A stretch of 7,211 nucleotides of DNA from CAYXOX01 sp964466745 (GTDB lineage Bacteria > Pseudomonadota > Alphaproteobacteria > Rhodobacterales > Rhodobacteraceae). Location of the stretch: assembly GCA_964466745.1 (NCBI GenBank), contig CAYXOX010000153.1, forward strand, positions 1 through 7,211, in the 5' to 3' direction. The translations under genes were made by a program, and so were the position numbers. The notes below the pieces were generated by a model. The model was not told the origin of the DNA. It made no database searches and saw only the letters and a list, made by a program, of their open reading frames with translations. Each line of letters begins with the position of its first letter. Within the stretch, counting starts at the first letter, position 1. Positions 6,775-7,211 of this stretch are shown in pieces.

Positions 6775-7211
6775 TTATTTCACCGCCCCGAAGGTCAGGC
6801 CGCGCACTAGCTGCTTCTGGCTGAACCAGCCCAGAACGAGGATCGGCGCGATCGCCATCAGCGACGCCGCCGAAAGCTTGGCGTAGAAGAGCCCCTCGGG
6901 GCTGGAATAGCTGGCGATGAAGGCCGTGAGCGGCGCGGCGTTGGCCGCCGTCAGGTTCAGCGTCCAGAACGCCTCGTTCCACGCGAGGATGATGTTCAGC
7001 AACACGGTCGAGGCGATGCCCGGCACCGCCATCGGCATGAGCACGTAGAGCACCTCGCGGCGCAGGTTGGCGCCGTCCATCCGCGCGGCTTCCAGGATCT
7101 CGCCGGGGATCTCGCGGAAATAGGTGTAGAGCATCCAGATGATGATCGGCAGGTTGATCAGCATCAGCACGAAGACGAGGCCCACGCGCGTGTCGAGCAG
7201 GCCGAGATCGC
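6775..7211 (-). CDS. smoG: Polyol ABC transporter permease (MalG family), N-terminus beyond the window
   Basis: Integral inner-membrane subunit of the polyol importer. Only the C-terminal 144 codons are in the window; the frame is open through the right edge, beginning around DLGLLDTRVGLVF. Visible are hydrophobic membrane segments (VGLVFVLMLINLPIIIWML, then AVPGIASTVLLNIILAW, then LSAASLMAIAPILVLGWF). The cytoplasmic EAA loop EIPGEILEAARMDGA is the docking site for the ATPase. The short tail ends KQLVRGLTFGAVK, a common ending of MalG-type permeases. TAA is at 6775-6777. A shorter frame starting at an internal GTG (7185) is not the real start, because family members have three or four more membrane segments before it. 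A sister permease (smoF) and a binding protein (smoE) are expected further right. Confidence 0.92.
   Translation of the reverse strand, partial: DLGLLDTRVGLVFVLMLINLPIIIWMLYTYFREIPGEILEAARMDGANLRREVLYVLMPMAVPGIASTVLLNIILAWNEAFWTLNLTAANAAPLTAFIASYSSPEGLFYAKLSAASLMAIAPILVLGWFSQKQLVRGLTFGAVK

Overview
The window is GC-rich DNA from an alphaproteobacterium, most likely in the Rhodobacteraceae (Rhodobacter/Paracoccus/Roseobacter type). This placement rests on the SmoK-SmoS-MtlK polyol gene order, on catalytic residues that align number for number with the Rhodobacter sorbitol dehydrogenase, and on an alphaproteobacterial tRNA-Asn 3' end. It was made from sequence reading and memory, with no database search.

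Left part (1-1266): the right end of an integrated element. A tyrosine recombinase of the type with an N-terminal arm-binding domain is encoded on the minus strand from 1059 and runs off the left edge. Behind it are about 160 bp without a gene, containing short direct repeats. Then comes a 50-base copy of the 3' half of tRNA-Asn(GTT), from the anticodon arm to CCA (1217-1266). This copy has no 5' half and looks like the attachment site left by integration into a tRNA-Asn gene. The intact tRNA should lie to the left, outside the window.

Middle (1267-2345): about 400 bp of host DNA with no gene I can support, then a plus-strand gene for a small P-loop kinase of the pantothenate/uridine kinase-like group. 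It ends in a hairpin shared with the convergent operon.

Right part (2342-7211): a minus-strand polyol uptake and oxidation operon. In transcription order it has an ABC permease (SmoG/MalG type, 5' part cut by the window edge), the ABC ATPase SmoK, the short-chain sorbitol dehydrogenase SmoS, the long-chain mannitol 2-dehydrogenase MtlK, and a zinc-dependent medium-chain polyol/alcohol dehydrogenase. Spacings are 18, -4, 56 and 16 bp, so they are probably co-transcribed from a promoter beyond the right edge. SmoS and MtlK would both deliver fructose (from D-glucitol and D-mannitol). The zinc enzyme may widen the range of substrates oxidised, and the convergent kinase may act on a product, but both of these last points are inference.

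The zinc dehydrogenase gene is interrupted by a 10-N assembly gap and by about 106 bp next to it that does not read as the enzyme. Its two good halves are recognisable on either side. I see no clear novel system. The most useful second looks are the element boundary, the altered catalytic box of its integrase, and the unexplained sequence at the gap.
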